A stretch of DNA of 51,541 nt from contig JAGNWJ010000008.1 of assembly GCA_017986065.1 (NCBI GenBank), positions 1 to 51,541 on the forward strand. Reading direction: 5' to 3'. Origin of the DNA: Rhizobacter sp. (GTDB lineage: Bacteria > Pseudomonadota > Gammaproteobacteria > Burkholderiales > Burkholderiaceae_C). Under the pieces are notes generated by a model that worked only from the letters and a program-made list of their open reading frames with translations, searched no databases and was not told the DNA's origin. The first letter of the stretch is position 1. Each line of letters starts with the position of its first letter. Both the position numbers and the translations under genes were made by a program. Shown one piece after another: positions 48,747 to 51,541 of this stretch.

Positions 48747-51209
48747 TCAGCTCGCCTGCTTGAACGCCATCACCGCCTGGTTGCGCAGGGTGCGCAGCAG
48801 CGACAACTCCTTCTCGTCGAGCTCGATGCCACCCGGCTGGGCCTGGTCGGCGTAGATCATTGCGAACGGCGAGCCCTTCATCATCAGGGGCAGCAGCAGG
48901 AACGACGGGGCGTTGACCGTCTTTCGATACCAACTTGGCAAGCGCTCGGCCATGGCCGCCTCGGTGGCGTCGCGTATCAGCGTGTCGGCACCTTTCAGGC
49001 AGACCGCGGCGAACAGGTCGGTTCCGCCTTTCAGAGGCACCTTGAACAAGGCTGCCGCTGCATCACCACCCTCTCCGAGACCGAAGCGTCCGGTCAGCGT
49101 TTCGGTCTTGGGGTCACGCAGGCAGAACAGCACGCGGCGAAAGCCGAGGGCTCTGAACATGGTCTCGAGAATCATGCGCAACACCTCGTTGAGCTTGAAG
49201 CTGTCGACCATCGAATTGGTGATGTCCTGGATGCCTGCGGCAAGCACTTCGGCGGCCCTGCCCGGGGTTCCCATCGGTGCCGCCGCAGCGTCGTCGGCTG
49301 CAGAGGTACACAGCAGCGAAGTGGCATGCAGCTCGTGGGGCGACAGCGAATCGGTGTTGGGCTGAGTGGCTTCGTCCAGCAGGCCCGAGGAAGCCGCGCC
49401 GGGCGCTGGCGCCATGAGCCGAGCAGCCAGCGAGTTCTTGCCGACCACCAGATTCATCGCCCGCGCCGATTCGGCCAGCTTGGTCCGCGCCACGGCAGTG
49501 GCTTCGCAGATGTGCTTCGCGCTGACTCCGAGGACACGGGCGTAGCGCTCTGCGGCGTCTGCAAGCGCGTTCGCCGATGCCGCAGCATCGGAGCGCATCA
49601 GCGTGTCGGTCAAGTCGTTGGCAGCCATCGCAAGCCAGCGCAGCCGCTCCGCAGCGGCATCGGGCGGACGCGACGGGGGCTCGCCGCCTGGCTTGCGCAT
49701 GCAACGCTGCAAGCTGTCGGGCAGTCCCCAGGATTTGGCAACGCCGACGCCCAGGTCCTCGAAGCTCAGGCCCAGCACCTGGATGGCAACCGAGTTCTCT
49801 GCCCCCGGCTTCGGCGCATCGCCGGGTGCCGCCCCACGGCTGAGCAAGCTGCGGACCTGGCGTGCTTCCTCTGGAAAGTAGTACTGGGTCAGCAGTCGGC
49901 CGAGGTTCTGGAACATCGAGCCGATGAAAGCCTCCTCGCTGTCACGCCCCGTCCTGCAGAGCTCGCCCGCCAGGGTTCCCGCCATCAAAGAACGCAGGAA
50001 CTCTTCCTTGAGCAGGTTCGCATGTCCCTTGTCCTGCATGTGTTCCAGCAGCACAAGGCTCAGCGCCATGTTCCGGATGCCGGCAAATCCGATCAGCGCA
50101 GCGGCCCGCGAGACCGTGCTGATGGAGCCGCCGCCGGCATGGCGATAGCTTGCGGTGTTGACCAGTCGCAGCAGCTTGTTGGTCAGCGCGACGTCCTTCA
50201 GGATCTCGTTGGCCAGGCTGTTCAGGCTTTCGGTTTCGGAGTTGGCCACGCGCTGGATGCACGACACGGCACTCGAGAGCGCCGGGAAATCGCTCTTGTG
50301 GCGCATCCGTCGCAGCAGGAAATCAAGCGTTCCGTTGGTGGCCGCGGCTCCGGTCGCAGCGGCCTCGGATTCATTCGCCACGGGATTCATCCAGGCTTGC
50401 AAGGCGTCGCCGAAGGCTTCGGCACCGACATATCGGCGTGCGGGATCGCGCGACATCGCGCGAAGCACGATCGCGCGCAACGCATCATCGACTTCAGCGC
50501 CGACACCGTCCGGCAGCGCCAGATCCTCATGGGCGGCGCGGTAGATCGCTCGGTAGGGATCCTTCTCGGAAATCACCGCCTTGCCGGCCAGCAATTCGGC
50601 CAGCACCAGTCCGGCCGAGAAGACATCCATCGCCGGAGTCGGCGACAGGCCTTCCGCGGCCTCTGGCGAGAGGTAACCGGGCGTGCCGACGATCTGGTTC
50701 TTCTGAGTGGTGTCGTTCGTCTTGACCGCGATCCCGAAGTCCATCACGCGAGCCCGCCCGCCGATGTCGATGAGGACGTTCGAGGGCTTCAGGTCACGGT
50801 GCACGATTCCAGTCTCGTGGGCTGCCCGCAGCGCGCTCAGGATGTCCAGGACGATGCCCACTGCGGCCTGCGGCGCAAACGCGCCTTTCGCGCGAAGCAC
50901 TTCGGTCAGCGTGTGGCCCGCCACGTACTCGAAGACGAGAAACGGTTGCCCCTCGTGCACATCCGCCTCGAACACCGGAACGATGTTCGGATGGGTCAGG
51001 CGGCTGACGCTTCGAGCTTCCTGCAGCCACTGGCTGGCATCTCCCGCGGCGACGCCGCTGCCGTTGCGGATGATCTTGACCGCGACCTCGCGCTCGAGAT
51101 GCGTGTCGAAACCCAGCCAGACGTTGGCCTGGGCCCCCTTGCCCAGCAGTCGCCTCAACTCGAAGCGGCCCAGGCGCTGGACAGCCGGCGGCGCGGCAAG
51201 GCTCGCCAT
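48747..51209 (-). CDS. Ser/Thr protein kinase-HDOD-GAF signalling protein
   Basis: This is an 820-residue soluble multidomain protein. The Hanks-type kinase (about 15-275) is complete: glycine loop LLGKGAQANVWLG, Lys45 (EVAVKII), catalytic Asp139 (VHRDLKPSNVL), Asp157 (VMDFGI) and YLSPEA. An HDOD domain follows (about 300-500: FPALSSAVSCIQRVANSETE, LVNTASYR, FAGIRNMALSLVLLEHMQDK, GSMFQNLGRLL). The C-terminal part (about 665-815) is GAF-like (AAGIQDITNSMVDSFKLNEV, LRMILETMFRALGFRRVLF, SPFAMIYADQAQPGGIELDE). No membrane segment is seen, so it is a cytoplasmic kinase, unlike PknB types. ATG 51209 lies eight bases after the stop of an upstream gene, so they are probably cotranscribed. Substrates and ligand are unknown. 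Confidence 0.88.
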   Translation of the reverse strand: MASLAAPPAVQRLGRFELRRLLGKGAQANVWLGFDTHLEREVAVKIIRNGSGVAAGDASQWLQEARSVSRLTHPNIVPVFEADVHEGQPFLVFEYVAGHTLTEVLRAKGAFAPQAAVGIVLDILSALRAAHETGIVHRDLKPSNVLIDIGGRARVMDFGIAVKTNDTTQKNQIVGTPGYLSPEAAEGLSPTPAMDVFSAGLVLAELLAGKAVISEKDPYRAIYRAAHEDLALPDGVGAEVDDALRAIVLRAMSRDPARRYVGAEAFGDALQAWMNPVANESEAAATGAAATNGTLDFLLRRMRHKSDFPALSSAVSCIQRVANSETESLNSLANEILKDVALTNKLLRLVNTASYRHAGGGSISTVSRAAALIGFAGIRNMALSLVLLEHMQDKGHANLLKEEFLRSLMAGTLAGELCRTGRDSEEAFIGSMFQNLGRLLTQYYFPEEARQVRSLLSRGAAPGDAPKPGAENSVAIQVLGLSFEDLGVGVAKSWGLPDSLQRCMRKPGGEPPSRPPDAAAERLRWLAMAANDLTDTLMRSDAAASANALADAAERYARVLGVSAKHICEATAVARTKLAESARAMNLVVGKNSLAARLMAPAPGAASSGLLDEATQPNTDSLSPHELHATSLLCTSAADDAAAAPMGTPGRAAEVLAAGIQDITNSMVDSFKLNEVLRMILETMFRALGFRRVLFCLRDPKTETLTGRFGLGEGGDAAAALFKVPLKGGTDLFAAVCLKGADTLIRDATEAAMAERLPSWYRKTVNAPSFLLLPLMMKGSPFAMIYADQAQPGGIELDEKELSLLRTLRNQAVMAFKQAS

Positions 51210-51217
51210 GGTCGGGA

Positions 51218-51541
51218 TCAGTTCGCGGCCACGGCGGCCTGCTCGGCGGCTGGGGCATCTTCGACGCGCGAAGCACTGGTCTGGACCGGCTCTCCGGTGC
51301 GCAGGGCCTGGCGTGCAGCAGCCAGTGACTCCTGCACGATGCGCGGGGTCAGGCCGAGGCTGCGCGCGTAGCGCTGTGCGACGGACGTGCGGGGCCCGGC
51401 GCCGCGGGATCCCTTGGCAGAGCCGGACGGCATGGCGCTGCCATCGGCAACCACCTCTGCCGTCGCTGCAGAGGACCGGGGCGCTGCGGCAGGCATCAGG
51501 GATGCATCGACGGCTTCGTTGGCTGCGCTGGCGGTGATGCG
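51218..51541 (-). CDS. C-terminal part of an unknown protein (5' end outside window)
   Basis: The frame is open to the window edge, so only the last 107 codons are present. The visible protein is Ala/Ser/Pro-rich, with one more ordered helical stretch (SVAQRYARSLGLTPRIVQES, then LAAARQALRTGEPVQ) and a low-complexity end (DAPAAEQAAVAAN). I cannot assign a function. It lies eight bases upstream of the kinase-HDOD-GAF gene on the same strand and is probably its operon partner, which makes it a candidate kinase substrate or regulator. Confidence 0.7.
   Translation of the reverse strand, partial: RITASAANEAVDASLMPAAAPRSSAATAEVVADGSAMPSGSAKGSRGAGPRTSVAQRYARSLGLTPRIVQESLAAARQALRTGEPVQTSASRVEDAPAAEQAAVAAN

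Noticed and set aside
48702-51371. 889-codon open frame antisense to the kinase gene, overlapping the SRP RNA
   Set aside because: The opposite strand encodes clear kinase motifs; this frame is rich in Gln/Arg/His and has no domain.

Overview
The window is a 51.5 kb piece of a GC-rich bacterial chromosome made almost entirely of conserved housekeeping genes. Gene content and order point to a betaproteobacterium of the order Burkholderiales, probably in the Leptothrix/Rubrivivax/Sphaerotilus neighbourhood. The signs are the rpsF-priB-rpsR-rplI-dnaB block, dnaG followed by a RpoD with a long Lys/Ala-rich N-terminus, hrpA-argA-yggX, pepA-holC, dnaX-ybaB-recR, a small (94-nt) SRP RNA and a short H-NS-family protein. 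The genus assignment is inference. I see no insertion sequence, prophage, integron or CRISPR array.

Layout: 1-4010, glycogen branching and debranching (glgB cut by the window edge, glgX). 4074-7751 (minus), a LivK-type binding protein and the pepA-holC-hypothetical operon. 7779-12514 (plus), a tightly overlapped operon lptF-lptG-cbiX-cysB-aminotransferase. 12532-15317 (minus), a FimV-like protein and an unknown protein. 15442-15696 (minus), tRNA-Arg(TCT) and tRNA-Pro(TGG). 15784-19695 (minus), hrpA. 19738-21892 (plus), argA, yggX and an H-NS-type gene. 22015-26473, dnaG and rpoD. 26603-34959, an adenylate cyclase-FHA protein, hemH, Hsp15, the grpE-dnaK-dnaJ heat-shock block and a REC-TPR protein. 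34990-38029 (minus), dnaB and the rpsF operon. 38181-41610 (minus), methyltransferase-rnhA-symporter. 41609-44028 (plus), gloB-mltD. 44029-47342 (minus), dnaX-ybaB-recR-MAPEG. 47443-48721 (plus), a divergent PurM-like gene and the SRP RNA. 48747-51541 (minus), a Ser/Thr kinase-HDOD-GAF protein and the 3' end of an unknown gene.

The most notable signals are mainly regulatory. A perfect CRP-type palindrome (TGTGA-N6-TCACA) ends eight bases before the start codon of an adenylate cyclase whose expected catalytic residues are all visible. Two sigma-32-type promoters with identical 13-base spacers precede grpE and dnaK, and the second overlaps a perfect DnaA box. Many genes are joined by four-base ATGA/GTGA overlaps, and one divergent pair (gloB and a methyltransferase) shares a single CATG for both start codons. 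Two proteins have unusual architectures: a kinase-HDOD-GAF protein, and a symporter with an EF-hand-like loop. I found no obviously new defence or mobile system; the signalling proteins and their control sites are the best places for a second look.
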